DNA from: Muribaculaceae bacterium
Lineage (GTDB): Bacteria > Bacteroidota > Bacteroidia > Bacteroidales > Muribaculaceae
Direction: 5' to 3'
Assembly: GCA_017473615.1 (NCBI GenBank)
Contig: JAFUKL010000017.1
Span: 50,011 to 114,010 of the forward strand
DNA: 64,000 nucleotides
Part shown: positions 55,672 to 64,000 of the stretch, piece after piece
Position numbering within the stretch: the stretch's first letter is position 1
Layout of the letters: each line of letters starts with the position of its first letter
Made by a program: the position numbers and the translations under genes
The notes under the pieces: model-generated
Told to the model about the DNA's origin: nothing
Database searches by the model: none
What the model saw: the letters and a program-made list of their open reading frames with translations, nothing else

Positions 55672-56352
55672 CTACAATCTCGTGTCTATATGAAGTATAT
55701 TTTGAACCATAAGCAGCTCACGTATGTCGGAGCGTGACACCTCCATATCGTCATATCGGGGATTTTCACTGCGCAAAATCACCTTATCAGAATCGGCATG
55801 CTTGCGAATGTACTTCACCATACGATAATCATCAAGCACCACTACATATATATGTCCCCAGAAAATTTGCGACATATTGGACAATTCTCTGACTGCAATA
55901 TAATCACCGTTGCATATCACAGGGCTCATGCTGTCGCCGCTCACTCGCACGATGCGGCAATCCGGGCTGATGTTAGGCATATTTACAGCTCCTACAATAT
56001 ATTCATCGGCAAACATCATGGAACGAGCCATACCTCCTGCTGTAACATCTATGTCATAAACAGGAGTTCCTTTCATGGACTTTAAGGCATCGGCATCTAT
56101 CACCAAGCTCGGTACAGAGCCTGAAGAATATTTGGCGAAAGGAACATCAGAGCCATCCTTCAGCCACGTCTTAGAAACACCTAAATTAATGATAATCTTG
56201 TTTATAAGAGACTCGCTTATAGGAAGTTTCCCATTCAAGTGTTTTGACAGATTAGACTGATCGCAACCTATTTTCTCCGCAAATTCCCCTTGCGTCATTC
56301 CAATCTCTTTTATAAGATATTTTATTCGTCCTATTATATCTTCGTTTGCCAT
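55672..56352 (-). CDS. LexA/CI-like repressor: XRE helix-turn-helix plus S24 peptidase domain
   Basis: A 226-residue protein from ATG 56352, where the conserved part begins; an upstream ATG at 56406 adds 18 residues and would overlap the operator-like palindrome. The XRE helix-turn-helix covers about 5-60 (MTQGEFAEKIGCDQSNLSKHLNG). The S24 domain has VSGDSMSPVICNGDYIAV with the nucleophilic serine and YRMVKYIRK with the dyad lysine. Family members self-cleave when RecA filaments form. The typical cleavage alanine-glycine could be the AGG in DVTAGGMARS. First gene of the operon repressor-LRR-trmB-mrp. Confidence 0.85.
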   Translation of the reverse strand: MANEDIIGRIKYLIKEIGMTQGEFAEKIGCDQSNLSKHLNGKLPISESLINKIIINLGVSKTWLKDGSDVPFAKYSSGSVPSLVIDADALKSMKGTPVYDIDVTAGGMARSMMFADEYIVGAVNMPNISPDCRIVRVSGDSMSPVICNGDYIAVRELSNMSQIFWGHIYVVVLDDYRMVKYIRKHADSDKVILRSENPRYDDMEVSRSDIRELLMVQNILHIDTRL

Positions 56353-56390
56353 TTCCGTTATATTATTTTGACGATGCAAGTTACCTCTTT

Positions 56391-56407
56391 TTTGGCACTT
56401 AGCCAAA
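56391..56407. promoter_or_regulatory. Operator-like palindrome upstream of the S24 repressor
   Basis: TTTGGC-ACTTA-GCCAAA is a perfect 6+6 inverted repeat. A second one, GCTAA (56427-56431) with TTAGC (56441-56445), lies just beyond. A near-consensus -7 box (TAACTTGC, minus strand, 56376-56383) sits between the palindrome and the start codon. Autoregulation is inferred from this arrangement. Confidence 0.6.
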
Positions 56408-56446
56408 TTTCAGGGTAAAAAACCAAGCTAAATTTGAAAATTAGCA

Positions 56447-57244
56447 CTAATTCTCAAATTTCCATGTAATAACTCCTACCCCCTCAGTGGTTTTATTTTT
56501 AGGCACTGAAAATTGAGATTGCAGAGAAGCCTGTTCACAACTGCGTCTTACAGCCGAATTACTTGCAGCCGAACCGCTACCTCCCACATAGGCAGCCGAT
56601 ATCACTTTACCTCTTGCGCTCACACGCACTTGAATCCTTACAACACCGTTAACAGGGCTGCTTGGCTCTCCCCAACTTGCAAGTGTATAACCTTCCAATC
56701 CCGAAACACCGGGAGCACCGCTGGCACTCCTCGACGTAGCACTGCCTGTGGGAACACCGGCTGAACCGGTTCCGTCACCACCGGTCTTTCCGAATGAAAC
56801 ACGTTTGTTTATCCTCTCAGCTGTTTCTTTTTCTTTACGCACACGTTCTGCCTCTGCTGCACGCTCTGCTTCAGTAGGACCGGGCTTTACTTCTTCTTTT
56901 TTCACTTTCATGGGAGACTCGGCATTTTGTGTCACTGTTTGTTCGGGTATTTCACCGATTTCACCCTCATTCATCGGTTCTTCACCTGATATCTCCGGAT
57001 TCTCGCTTGTGTTCTTTTCCACAGGCGTACCCGCCACATCCTCAACCGAAGGCTGAATAAAATCACCCAACATCACATATTCACCGCCGAAAAGTATCTC
57101 CTCTTTCTTCATCTCAATAAGGTCTTTATCCTTAGGCGGATAACTATAGTACAAATAAGAACAAACAAGAACTGCAACCAATATCGCATGAAACAGAACT
57201 GTTGCGATACCGCCCATCATCTTGTTTGTGTCATTTTTGCCCAT
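56447..57244 (-). CDS. TonB-family energy transducer
   Basis: A 265-residue protein from ATG 57244; a start at 57310 would add 22 residues and overlap exbD. One N-terminal membrane helix (about 9-30) precedes a long acidic/proline spacer with KVKKEEVKPGPTEAERAAEAERVRK. The C-terminal domain (about 185-265) with VRIQVRVSARGKVISAAYVGGSGSA is TonB/TolA-like. It transmits energy from ExbB-ExbD to outer-membrane receptors such as SusC. Last gene of pdxJ-exbB-exbD-tonB. Confidence 0.82.
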   Translation of the reverse strand: MGKNDTNKMMGGIATVLFHAILVAVLVCSYLYYSYPPKDKDLIEMKKEEILFGGEYVMLGDFIQPSVEDVAGTPVEKNTSENPEISGEEPMNEGEIGEIPEQTVTQNAESPMKVKKEEVKPGPTEAERAAEAERVRKEKETAERINKRVSFGKTGGDGTGSAGVPTGSATSRSASGAPGVSGLEGYTLASWGEPSSPVNGVVRIQVRVSARGKVISAAYVGGSGSAASNSAVRRSCEQASLQSQFSVPKNKTTEGVGVITWKFEN

Positions 57245-57281
57245 TAGCTTATTGATTGACAAGAAAAAATTGAACAATACT

Positions 57282-57701
57282 TTATTTTCTTGAAACAGGC
57301 TTGGTTGCAAGCACTATTTTTAAATTGGCTTTCGCACCTCGATCAAGTATTTTCACGATTGCGCCGTAGGGGACAGCTTCATCGGCATAAAGCGCAATGA
57401 ACTGTTCAGGAGCATTCTTGCCGGTAAGTTGCAAAAAAGCCATCAACTGCTCCTCATTCTCTATCAACACCGGTTCTTCATCTGAGAATGAACCATAAAT
57501 CTTTTGCTCCTTATCGATATATACCTTTGTTCCGGGTTTTATGGCTGTCTGTGTACTGCCTTGCGGGAGATTCACCTCCATAGCCGTAGGGAACACAAAC
57601 GTGGATGTAACCATAAAAAATATGAGCAACAAGAATATGACATCGGTCATCGACGCCATACTGAATGTTGACAGCATTTCATTTTGTCTTCTTAGAGCCA
57701 T
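57282..57701 (-). CDS. exbD: ExbD/TolR biopolymer transport protein
   Basis: A 139-residue protein with a single N-terminal helix carrying the proton-path aspartate in MTDVIFLLLIFFMVTSTF, and a periplasmic domain. It works with ExbB, encoded 24 bases upstream, and the TonB-like protein downstream. Confidence 0.88.
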   Translation of the reverse strand: MALRRQNEMLSTFSMASMTDVIFLLLIFFMVTSTFVFPTAMEVNLPQGSTQTAIKPGTKVYIDKEQKIYGSFSDEEPVLIENEEQLMAFLQLTGKNAPEQFIALYADEAVPYGAIVKILDRGAKANLKIVLATKPVSRK

Positions 57702-57725
57702 TGGAATAAACTTTTTACCCGATAA

Positions 57726-58451
57726 CTATTTTGCCGGTTCATTAAGCAAATCCATAAATTCCATAGTCTTTGCTTCAAGTTGTTTCATCACCTTGTTTAC
57801 CATTGCCACAAGATAGTTATAAGCAAACAATGCAATAATTCCCACAAACAAGCCCGCTACCGTAGTAACAAGAGCTTCATATATACCGTTAGCCAACACC
57901 GTGACATCGGCATTACTGCCGGCACTTGCCATTGCAAAAAACGCTTGCACCATACCGGTAACAGTACCCAAGAACCCTATCATAGGCGCACCTGCTGCTG
58001 TAGTGGCAAGCCATGTGAACCCTTTTTCCAATTCGGCTATTTCAAGATTCCCCACATTTTCAATTGCCACAAGGACATCATTCATGGGACGACCTATACG
58101 GGTAATACCTTTTAATATAAGTCTGGAATAAGGGGTATCAGTCTTCTTGCAAAGGTTCATCGCACTCTCTATCTCACCGTCATGGATATAGTCCTTTATA
58201 CGTTTCATGAATGTGCCGTCTTCTTTTGCCGCCTTGCGTATGGCAAAAAACCGTTCTACAAGTATATAAATACTGATTACTGAAAGGATAAACAACGGAA
58301 TCATTATGATACCGCCTTTCAGACAAAGTTCCCACATCGACAATTCCTGTTCCGTAAGAGCAGTATCAAGCGGTGCCGAATTGGTCAATGTATCTGCCGC
58401 CTGTTCCAACGCCTTTCCTGCAGGCAACATTATTGATGTCAAAATATTCAT
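57726..58451 (-). CDS. exbB: ExbB/TolQ/MotA proton channel protein
   Basis: A 241-residue protein with three membrane helices; ATTAAGAPMIGFLGTVTGMVQAF and YEALVTTVAGLFVGIIALFAYNYL are family signatures with the conserved polar residues. It forms the pentameric motor for ExbD. It starts 25 bases after pdxJ, probably on one transcript. Confidence 0.9.
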   Translation of the reverse strand: MNILTSIMLPAGKALEQAADTLTNSAPLDTALTEQELSMWELCLKGGIIMIPLFILSVISIYILVERFFAIRKAAKEDGTFMKRIKDYIHDGEIESAMNLCKKTDTPYSRLILKGITRIGRPMNDVLVAIENVGNLEIAELEKGFTWLATTAAGAPMIGFLGTVTGMVQAFFAMASAGSNADVTVLANGIYEALVTTVAGLFVGIIALFAYNYLVAMVNKVMKQLEAKTMEFMDLLNEPAK

Positions 58452-58476
58452 TCCGGGATACAGTTTTTTAACGTTA

Positions 58477-59190
58477 TTATTTCAAGCATTCTTTATAAGC
58501 CTTGATTGTAGCCTCAAGCCCCATATACAAGGCATCGGCAATCAACGAGTGACCTATCGAAACCTCATTAAGATACTTCACATTTTCTTTAAAAAACTTC
58601 AAGTTTTTCAAGTTCAAGTCATGACCGGCATTCACACCAAGTCCCTCGCGGTGAGCCGCATCGGCAGCTGTAACATACGGAGCGACAGCCGTATCGGGAT
58701 TCTTCTCATATTCTTCGGCGTATGGACCGGTATATAGTTCCACACGATCAGCACCTGTACGTGCCGCCATCTTGATGTTATCGGTATCAGTACCCACAAA
58801 AATACTTGTGCGTATACCGGCTTCCTTCAAGCGATCGACCACCGCAGTAAGGAATTCAAGATTGGGAGCCACATCCCAACCTGCCGATGAGGTGAGAACA
58901 TCGGGAGCATCGGGGACAAGCGTCACCTGAGCCGGCTTTACTTTTAGCACCAAGTCTAAAAATGCCTCCGAAGGGTATCCCTCTATATTAAACTCCGTCT
59001 TTACCAACGGACGCAACATATACACATCGCTATAACGTATGTGTCTCTCATCCGGACGCGGATGAACCGTTATACCATCGGCTCCAAACTGTTCACAGTC
59101 TATAGCCACTTGCTCAACATTGGGAAGATTTCCTCCGCGGGCATTGCGCAACGTTGCAACCTTATTGATATTTACACTTAAATTAGTCAT
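58477..59190 (-). CDS. pdxJ: Pyridoxine 5'-phosphate synthase
   Basis: A 237-residue TIM-barrel enzyme that joins deoxyxylulose 5-phosphate and 1-amino-acetone-3-phosphate. [49 protein letters not shown], and [13 protein letters not shown] are intact. It heads the exbB-exbD-tonB operon, a coupling seen in other Bacteroidetes. nadK is divergent. Confidence 0.94.
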   Translation of the reverse strand: MTNLSVNINKVATLRNARGGNLPNVEQVAIDCEQFGADGITVHPRPDERHIRYSDVYMLRPLVKTEFNIEGYPSEAFLDLVLKVKPAQVTLVPDAPDVLTSSAGWDVAPNLEFLTAVVDRLKEAGIRTSIFVGTDTDNIKMAARTGADRVELYTGPYAEEYEKNPDTAVAPYVTAADAAHREGLGVNAGHDLNLKNLKFFKENVKYLNEVSIGHSLIADALYMGLEATIKAYKECLK

Positions 59191-59262
59191 TTCCTATTCT
59201 CTTTTTTAGTCTTGCACCGGCATTGCTGTAAAATACGGCTCTTCTCTTTTATAAATAATTCG

Positions 59263-59270
59263 TATATTTG
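59263..59270 (+). promoter_or_regulatory. -7 promoter box of nadK
   Basis: TATATTTG, 80 bases before ATG 59351 in the divergent pdxJ/nadK gap. Confidence 0.5.
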
Positions 59271-59350
59271 CCGATGCTAATTAATTTGCAAAAATAATAT
59301 GAAATATATTATTCTAAAAGTAAATTTTTAACTATTTAACTCATTATATC

Positions 59351-60223
59351 ATGCGCATAGCAGTTTTCGGCAGTACTCATCAGGAAAAGTACCTCGACGG
59401 CATCTCTCTATTGTTCAAGACGTTGTCTCAATTTAAAGTAAACCTTGGCATTCAAGAGAAATTCTACAGGTATCTGTGCTGTTCCATTCCCGAACCGCCG
59501 ATTACGGCAGATGTCATCACCGATGACACTTTTGATGCCGACATCGCAATAAGCCTTGGAGGCGATGGCACTTTTCTGCGCACAGCAAAATGTGTATCTC
59601 ATAAGAATATCCCCATTCTCGGCATTAACACCGGACATCTCGGTTATCTCACCGATGCCAAGATGAATGAAGTGGAAACTGCCTTGAATGATATAATGAA
59701 CAACAGATATAAGATAGAGCGCAGAACTCTATTGGAAGTGGTTACACACGACACGGAACGCGCGATTCCCGAACCTTTTGCCCTCAACGAAGTGGCCATA
59801 CTACGTCAAGATACATCTTCCATGATTTCAGTGGAAACAAGTGTGAACAATACCTATTTCACAACATATAAAGGAGACGGGCTTATAATCTCTACACCCA
59901 CAGGCTCGACAGCCTACAATCTGAGTGTCGGAGGTCCCATATTAGACCCTACTTCACAGAATATAGTTCTTTCGCCTATTTCACCGCATTCGCTCACCAT
60001 GCGCCCGCTTGTACTCCGCGATGATGCAGAAATTGCGATAAAGGCTCATTCGCGCGCCGACATGTTCAATGTGAGTATCGACGGACGCTCCAACCCTCTG
60101 CCTATAGGTTCGGTAATAACCATACGCAAAGCGCCGTTCACAATCAAAGTAATACAATCACTGAGACACTCTTTCATCAACACTTTACGGGATAAGCTAA
60201 TGTGGGGAACAGATGTACGATAA
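59351..60223 (+). CDS. nadK: NAD kinase
   Basis: A 290-residue ATP-NAD kinase. SLGGDGTFLRTAK is the GGDG motif, ALNEVAILR the NE motif, and GDGLIISTPTGSTAYNLSVGGP the conserved third. It provides NADP. The stop overlaps the next gene by 11 bases. Confidence 0.95.
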   Translation: MRIAVFGSTHQEKYLDGISLLFKTLSQFKVNLGIQEKFYRYLCCSIPEPPITADVITDDTFDADIAISLGGDGTFLRTAKCVSHKNIPILGINTGHLGYLTDAKMNEVETALNDIMNNRYKIERRTLLEVVTHDTERAIPEPFALNEVAILRQDTSSMISVETSVNNTYFTTYKGDGLIISTPTGSTAYNLSVGGPILDPTSQNIVLSPISPHSLTMRPLVLRDDAEIAIKAHSRADMFNVSIDGRSNPLPIGSVITIRKAPFTIKVIQSLRHSFINTLRDKLMWGTDVR

Positions 60224-60929
60224 CGAATTCGGAGAAATTAAATTAACAAGACGAATCGGCATGCGCAGCATCACGGCTCGCTGGCGTAACGATGTGTTAT
60301 GTATCAATACTTCACACCTTGTGCCTATTGGCGAAATAATCCTTTTCATCGGTAAAAACCGTGAAAAGCTTCGAATACTCCGGCAAAATGCACTCAGAAA
60401 GGCATCTCCTGAAATACATTATCGATTAGGGCAACGCATACCCTGCCTTAAAGGAGACATTCTTATAACTGCCATAAAATACCGACCAAACTTCACCGGC
60501 TACAAATGCGATAAAGACGGTAATCTTTTTATCTTCATTTCCGACAAAGACGACATAAACACCGACATAAAGCAAAAGGCCGTTTCCGGTGCTTTGAAAG
60601 AGCTTATGAAACGAACAGCACCCCACGTACTTATCCCTTACGCATGGGAAGTGGCTCAAGAAACAGGCGTGCAGCCCAAGGAGTTCGTTATCGGCAGGGG
60701 CATCAGGAAATTAGGACATTGCACTTCTAAGAAAGTAATCCAGCTTTCTTACATGCTTATGTTCATGCCCGAGGAACTCGTGCGCTACGTTATATGCCAC
60801 GAACTGGCGCATCTCACAATCATGAACCACAGCCCGCAGTTCCATTCATTGTGCAATATCCTATGCAACGGCAAAGAAAAAGCCCTTGAGAAAAAACTCA
60901 AAGGCTTTACTTTCCCTATTTTGAAATAA
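60213..60929 (+). CDS. YgjP-like (M48-related) metallopeptidase
   Basis: A 238-residue protein of the YgjP/DUF45 group with zinc motif CHELAHLTIMNHSPQFHSLC (HExxH plus a later histidine). KLGHCTSKKVIQLSYMLMFMP precedes it. Function in bacteria is not settled. It overlaps nadK by 11 bases, so translation may be coupled. Its stop is 1 base from that of rubrerythrin on the other strand. Confidence 0.85.
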   Translation: MYDNEFGEIKLTRRIGMRSITARWRNDVLCINTSHLVPIGEIILFIGKNREKLRILRQNALRKASPEIHYRLGQRIPCLKGDILITAIKYRPNFTGYKCDKDGNLFIFISDKDDINTDIKQKAVSGALKELMKRTAPHVLIPYAWEVAQETGVQPKEFVIGRGIRKLGHCTSKKVIQLSYMLMFMPEELVRYVICHELAHLTIMNHSPQFHSLCNILCNGKEKALEKKLKGFTFPILK

Positions 60930-60930
60930 T

Positions 60931-61476
60931 TTAATAATTTTCGGCACGAAGTGCGAAATAAGATTGTGCATGGTGGCACACAGGACAATCTTCAGGAGCT
61001 TTCTTGCCGATAACCACATGACCGCAATTCAAGCATTGCCAAATGCAATCACCATCACGTGAGAACACCACTTCATCCTCAATGTTTTTCAACAGCTTGC
61101 GGTAACGCTCTTCGTGAAGTTTTTCGATTGCAGCCACACCTTCCATTTGAGCCGCAATTTCCTCAAAACCTTCTTCGCGAGCCTCTTTTGCAAATTGAGC
61201 ATACATATCGGTCCACTCATAATTTTCTCCGCTTGCAGCGTCGGCAAGATTTTCTGTTGTAGCCGGCACTTTACCGCCATGAAGATGCTTAAACCAAAGT
61301 TTTGCATGTTCCTTTTCATTCAACGCAGTTTCTTCAAAAATATGAGCTATCTGCACATATCCGTCTTTCTTAGCCTTTGAAGCGTAGTACAAGTATTTGG
61401 TATGCGCTTGCGATTCACCTGCAAAAGCAGCTTGCAGATTCTTTTCGGTCTTTGTTCCTTTCAAATCTTTTGCCAT
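60931..61476 (-). CDS. rbr: Rubrerythrin
   Basis: A 181-residue diiron protein. The ferritin-like helices contain the ExxH metal motifs ([39 protein letters not shown]), and the C-terminal rubredoxin domain has CLNCGHVV and CPVCHHAQ for one iron. It reduces peroxide in anaerobes. It starts 27 bases after nptA and may be cotranscribed. Confidence 0.95.
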   Translation of the reverse strand: MAKDLKGTKTEKNLQAAFAGESQAHTKYLYYASKAKKDGYVQIAHIFEETALNEKEHAKLWFKHLHGGKVPATTENLADAASGENYEWTDMYAQFAKEAREEGFEEIAAQMEGVAAIEKLHEERYRKLLKNIEDEVVFSRDGDCIWQCLNCGHVVIGKKAPEDCPVCHHAQSYFALRAENY

Positions 61477-61503
61477 AGTAGTATAATTTAAGAAAAATTC
61501 CTG

Positions 61504-63270
61504 TTATTCATGATTAACACTAAGTTCTACATTACCGCCATCTACTGCCTGTGTCAACTGTTCTACCGACTCTACCACGTTAATGATATAGTCGCCCACC
61601 TTTTCAGCCTCGCACACAATATCCATATAGAAAATACCGCTCTGATAGTTGTATTCCTTCTGGTTTATGCTTTCTATGTTCTCCGTGCGCAACAGATTAC
61701 GGTAATTATTTATCTCACGCTCTTTGTTGTGGCTGCGCATAATGTCGGCATCACGCACATTTTCCACATCTTTCAGCACAAGTATCATGTTTGACATTGC
61801 CTCTTCCACATACTTGAACATAGTGTCTATATTCTTGTATATATTCTCGGTGAAATGAGCATGAGCCTCCTCCTTGCGAACAAGTGCTTTAGCCACATTG
61901 AAACAACTGTCGGCTATGCTTTCTATCTCGCTCACGATATTCAGTATGGACGATACACGCAACTTGCCTTCATAACTCAAGCGACCGTCCATCACTTTAT
62001 TCAGATAGTTGGCGATTTCTATTTCCATACGATCCGAAATCTCTTCATATTTCTCTATTCGGGTGTACAGTTTGTTAAATTCTTCCGTACCGTTCTTCGT
62101 ATGCACAAGTTCCTGCGCCATGCCTATCATGCGCTTTACGCGCTCTGCATAGACCACAGTCTCGCGCTGAGCCTGCATGATATTAAGTTCCGAGGCATGA
62201 AGAAGACCGCGGCTGATGAACTTCAACTGGAATTCTTCCTCCTCTTTATGAGAGGAACGGATTATCATGTCACAAATCTTCACAAACAAGCTCGGAAACC
62301 ATATCATCACCGATAAATTAATGATATTAAACACGGTGTGGAATATTGACAAGCCGAATGAAACCGCCACTTCGTAGGCATTGAGCGTTCCAAACGATGC
62401 CATAGCCTGTGCGGGATTTCCTTGTCCGAACATCTCTGTTATCCACACCACAAGGCTGCAGAACGGATAGAACAATATCACTGCCCATATCGAGCCGAAG
62501 AAATTAAACAAGAAATGCACCGTCGCGGCTTTCTTGGCAGTTATATTTGCTCCCAATGATGCCAAGATTGGTGTAATAGTAGTTCCGATATTGGAACCAA
62601 GCACCATAGCACAAGCCATTTCAAACGGAACCCAGCCTTTTAACGCCATCACCATCACTATGGCGAATGTAGCCGAAGACGACTGTATTATCATGGTTAC
62701 TATCAAGCCCACTGCCACAAACAGCAAAACCGATACGAAACCCATAGATGAGTATCCCGCAAGGAATTCAAGTTGCTCCGGACTTAATTCCGGAACATTG
62801 TCGCTTATAAGTCCGAGACCCATAAACAGCAACGCAAAGCCCAATATAAATTCGCTCAAGGACTTGTGGCTGCTCTTATTGGAGAACATCAGCGGAATGG
62901 ATACCGCAATCATCGGCATTATAAAAGCGGAAATATCAACTTTCACGCCAAATAAAGTAATAATCCACGACGTCATTGTTGTTCCCACATTGGCGCCCAT
63001 TATCACGCCGATAGACTGCACAAGCGACATCAAGCCGGCATTGACAAAACTCACCACCATCACCGTAGATGCCGACGAGGATTGAATGATTGCCGTAATT
63101 AATGTACCTGTTAAAACTCCCATGAAACGGTTGCGAGTCATTGCCGAAAGAATGTTTCTCATGCGGTCGCCTGCAACTTTCTGTAGACCCTCGCTCATCA
63201 CCTTCATTCCATACAGGAACAAACCGATAGCACCTATCAGGGTCAGAAAATCAAGAAATGAGTAGTTCAT
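61504..63270 (-). CDS. Na/Pi cotransporter family protein with PhoU-like domain
   Basis: A 588-residue protein. The membrane part (about 1-330) carries the two inverted QSSSA repeats (TAIIQSSSASTVMVVSFV and MIIQSSSATFAIVMVM) and GANVGTT/GSNIGTT loops of NptA/PiT2-type carriers. The cytoplasmic helical C-terminus (about 350-560) is PhoU-like. It would import phosphate with sodium. A likely minus-strand -7 box TATTTTTG lies at 63369-63376. Confidence 0.9.
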   Translation of the reverse strand: MNYSFLDFLTLIGAIGLFLYGMKVMSEGLQKVAGDRMRNILSAMTRNRFMGVLTGTLITAIIQSSSASTVMVVSFVNAGLMSLVQSIGVIMGANVGTTMTSWIITLFGVKVDISAFIMPMIAVSIPLMFSNKSSHKSLSEFILGFALLFMGLGLISDNVPELSPEQLEFLAGYSSMGFVSVLLFVAVGLIVTMIIQSSSATFAIVMVMALKGWVPFEMACAMVLGSNIGTTITPILASLGANITAKKAATVHFLFNFFGSIWAVILFYPFCSLVVWITEMFGQGNPAQAMASFGTLNAYEVAVSFGLSIFHTVFNIINLSVMIWFPSLFVKICDMIIRSSHKEEEEFQLKFISRGLLHASELNIMQAQRETVVYAERVKRMIGMAQELVHTKNGTEEFNKLYTRIEKYEEISDRMEIEIANYLNKVMDGRLSYEGKLRVSSILNIVSEIESIADSCFNVAKALVRKEEAHAHFTENIYKNIDTMFKYVEEAMSNMILVLKDVENVRDADIMRSHNKEREINNYRNLLRTENIESINQKEYNYQSGIFYMDIVCEAEKVGDYIINVVESVEQLTQAVDGGNVELSVNHE

Positions 63271-63476
63271 CTGCTCAAAGATTTTTTTGTTATGTAATTT
63301 ATTTCTCTATAAACAGCCCAAGGACGTGTTTTATCAGTCGATAATAAAACAACTATCCAAAATTATTACAAAAATATAACAAATGTATTAAATCCCCAAT
63401 ATCCCCACCATTTTTTTGAAAAATTCCTCAGAAACAGTTTTTGAATTTTCTTAAAAATGTTATTACAGATTTTATT

Positions 63477-63533
63477 AAAAATCCCTCAATGAGGGAGATT
63501 TTCTTAAAAAAAAGCACTCATTGAGGGATTTTT
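63477..63533. terminator. 17-bp perfect hairpin in nptA upstream region
   Basis: AAAAATCCCTCAATGAG (63477-63493) pairs with CTCATTGAGGGATTTTT (63517-63533). It could terminate in either direction, since it ends in A on the left and T on the right. Confidence 0.7.
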
Positions 63534-63616
63534 GAGACCTTAAAAGAAAAAGATATGCAGATATAATAGAAAATGGCTTTGGATATAAAGGGAAAGAGCA
63601 GGCGGATATAAACGAG

Positions 63617-63642
63617 AAAAGGCTGCGTAAAGGCAGCCTTTT
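63617..63642 (-). terminator. Terminator of the SusD-like operon
   Basis: AAAAGGCTGC and GCAGCCTTTT pair over 10 bases around a 6-base loop, 20 bases after the stop of the SusD-like gene on the minus strand. Confidence 0.8.
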
Positions 63643-63662
63643 CAATGTTTATGTGAGTTGGA

Positions 63663-64000
63663 TTATTCTTGGTCAGAATCCCACCATACAAGGATAGTCC
63701 AAGTATCATCTTCCATATTCCAGTTCTTGGAATCAACTTTTGCACCCGGTACTTTAGGACCGATTGCGATAAGCTGAGTTGAGTTGTAGTTGTACTCATG
63801 TGAGCACTGTCTCCAACGACGAAGATGCTTTCCTTCCGGAATATATTCCTTAGCAGTCTCATTGATGTAGTATTCAGCCGGAATTTCCCAGTTCAAGAAT
63901 ACGTTTGAGTCATAATCATAACGACGCATGTCATTAAATTGTTCTACTGAGAACATCATAGCCATGTGCTTTTGAGTCATAATCTTAGCAAGTGTAAGGT
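63663..64000 (-). CDS. SusD/RagB-family lipoprotein, C-terminal part (runs off window)
   Basis: The frame is open to the right edge of the window, so only the last 112 residues are visible. IMTQKHMAMMFSVEQFNDMRRYDYD is the conserved SusD C-terminal helix region (query KW.A.. then the R-R), followed by YINETAKEYIPEGKHLRRW and an extended C-terminus. SusD-like proteins cap a SusC channel and bind glycans. The SusC partner would lie further upstream beyond the edge. Confidence 0.82.
   Translation of the reverse strand, partial: LTLAKIMTQKHMAMMFSVEQFNDMRRYDYDSNVFLNWEIPAEYYINETAKEYIPEGKHLRRWRQCSHEYNYNSTQLIAIGPKVPGAKVDSKNWNMEDDTWTILVWWDSDQE

Larger units (their letters stand above)
63271..63662. 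other. 392-base intergenic region with repeats and hairpins
   Basis: It contains the likely nptA promoter, a partial copy of the dispersed intergenic repeat (63433-63475, TTTTTGAATTTTC and TATTACAG), a 17-bp perfect hairpin and the SusD operon terminator. No convincing gene is visible on either strand. Confidence 0.6.

Overview
The window reads as chromosome of an anaerobic gut-type Bacteroidales bacterium, Muribaculaceae being my best guess. The reasons are the TAnnTTTG promoter boxes in front of many genes, a SusD-type glycan-binding lipoprotein at the right edge, T9SS-like C-terminal sorting domains, BspA-type leucine-rich repeats, a type II glutaminyl cyclase, rubrerythrin and a DUF4834 gene. 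Most of the window is housekeeping sequence at moderate G+C. Two stretches are clearly more AT-rich and accessory: about 1.84-10.6 kb and about 27.7-30.9 kb.

Region 1 (0.2-13.7 kb) is a nonulosonic acid (legionaminic or sialic acid type) pathway: legB-like dehydratase, neuD-like acetyltransferase, then neuB, neuC and neuA. It is split between neuD and neuB by an 8.8-kb AT-rich island. The island holds a 2050-residue secreted SpvB/FG-GAP/Rhs protein whose C-terminus carries the catalytic signature of a barnase/RNase T1-family ribonuclease. Next to it lie a double-barstar immunity protein, a frameshifted macro-domain gene, an immunity-like hypothetical gene and a broken copy of the Rhs signal peptide. 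A small T9SS-sorted protein precedes the toxin. Region 2 (13.8-17.1 kb) is a four-gene operon (nucleotidyltransferase, ATP-grasp ligase, CDP-alcohol transferase with an altered active-site motif, HAD phosphatase) that looks like an undescribed head-group or phosphodiester pathway.

Region 3 (17.2-27.7 kb) is housekeeping: a GIN-domain protein, dusB, a Cof-type HAD, purN, a TPR protein, pheT, yebC, then psd-pssA-DUF4834-nitroreductase. Region 4 (27.7-30.9 kb) is a 3.2-kb module bounded by 55-bp inverted repeats. It contains an AAA/DUF4143 ATPase preceded by a 17-bp motif repeated at an exact 32-bp period, plus a secreted chitobiase-C-like protein. Region 5 (31-46 kb) holds glutaminyl cyclase, prolyl oligopeptidase, recA, bcp, a glycerophosphodiesterase, xerD, a YfhO-type membrane protein, a methyltransferase-like protein, a GT11-like transferase, mutS and a uridine-kinase-like protein.

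Region 6 (46.4-64 kb) starts with a solitary phage portal-like gene. It continues with a TolC-HlyD-MFS efflux operon, a repressor-LRR-trmB-mrp operon with an operator-like palindrome, pdxJ-exbB-exbD-tonB, nadK-ygjP, and nptA-rubrerythrin. It ends in the C-terminal part of a SusD-like gene that runs off the window. I saw no tRNA, rRNA, CRISPR array or intact transposase gene. All functional calls come from reading motifs by eye; no database search was run.
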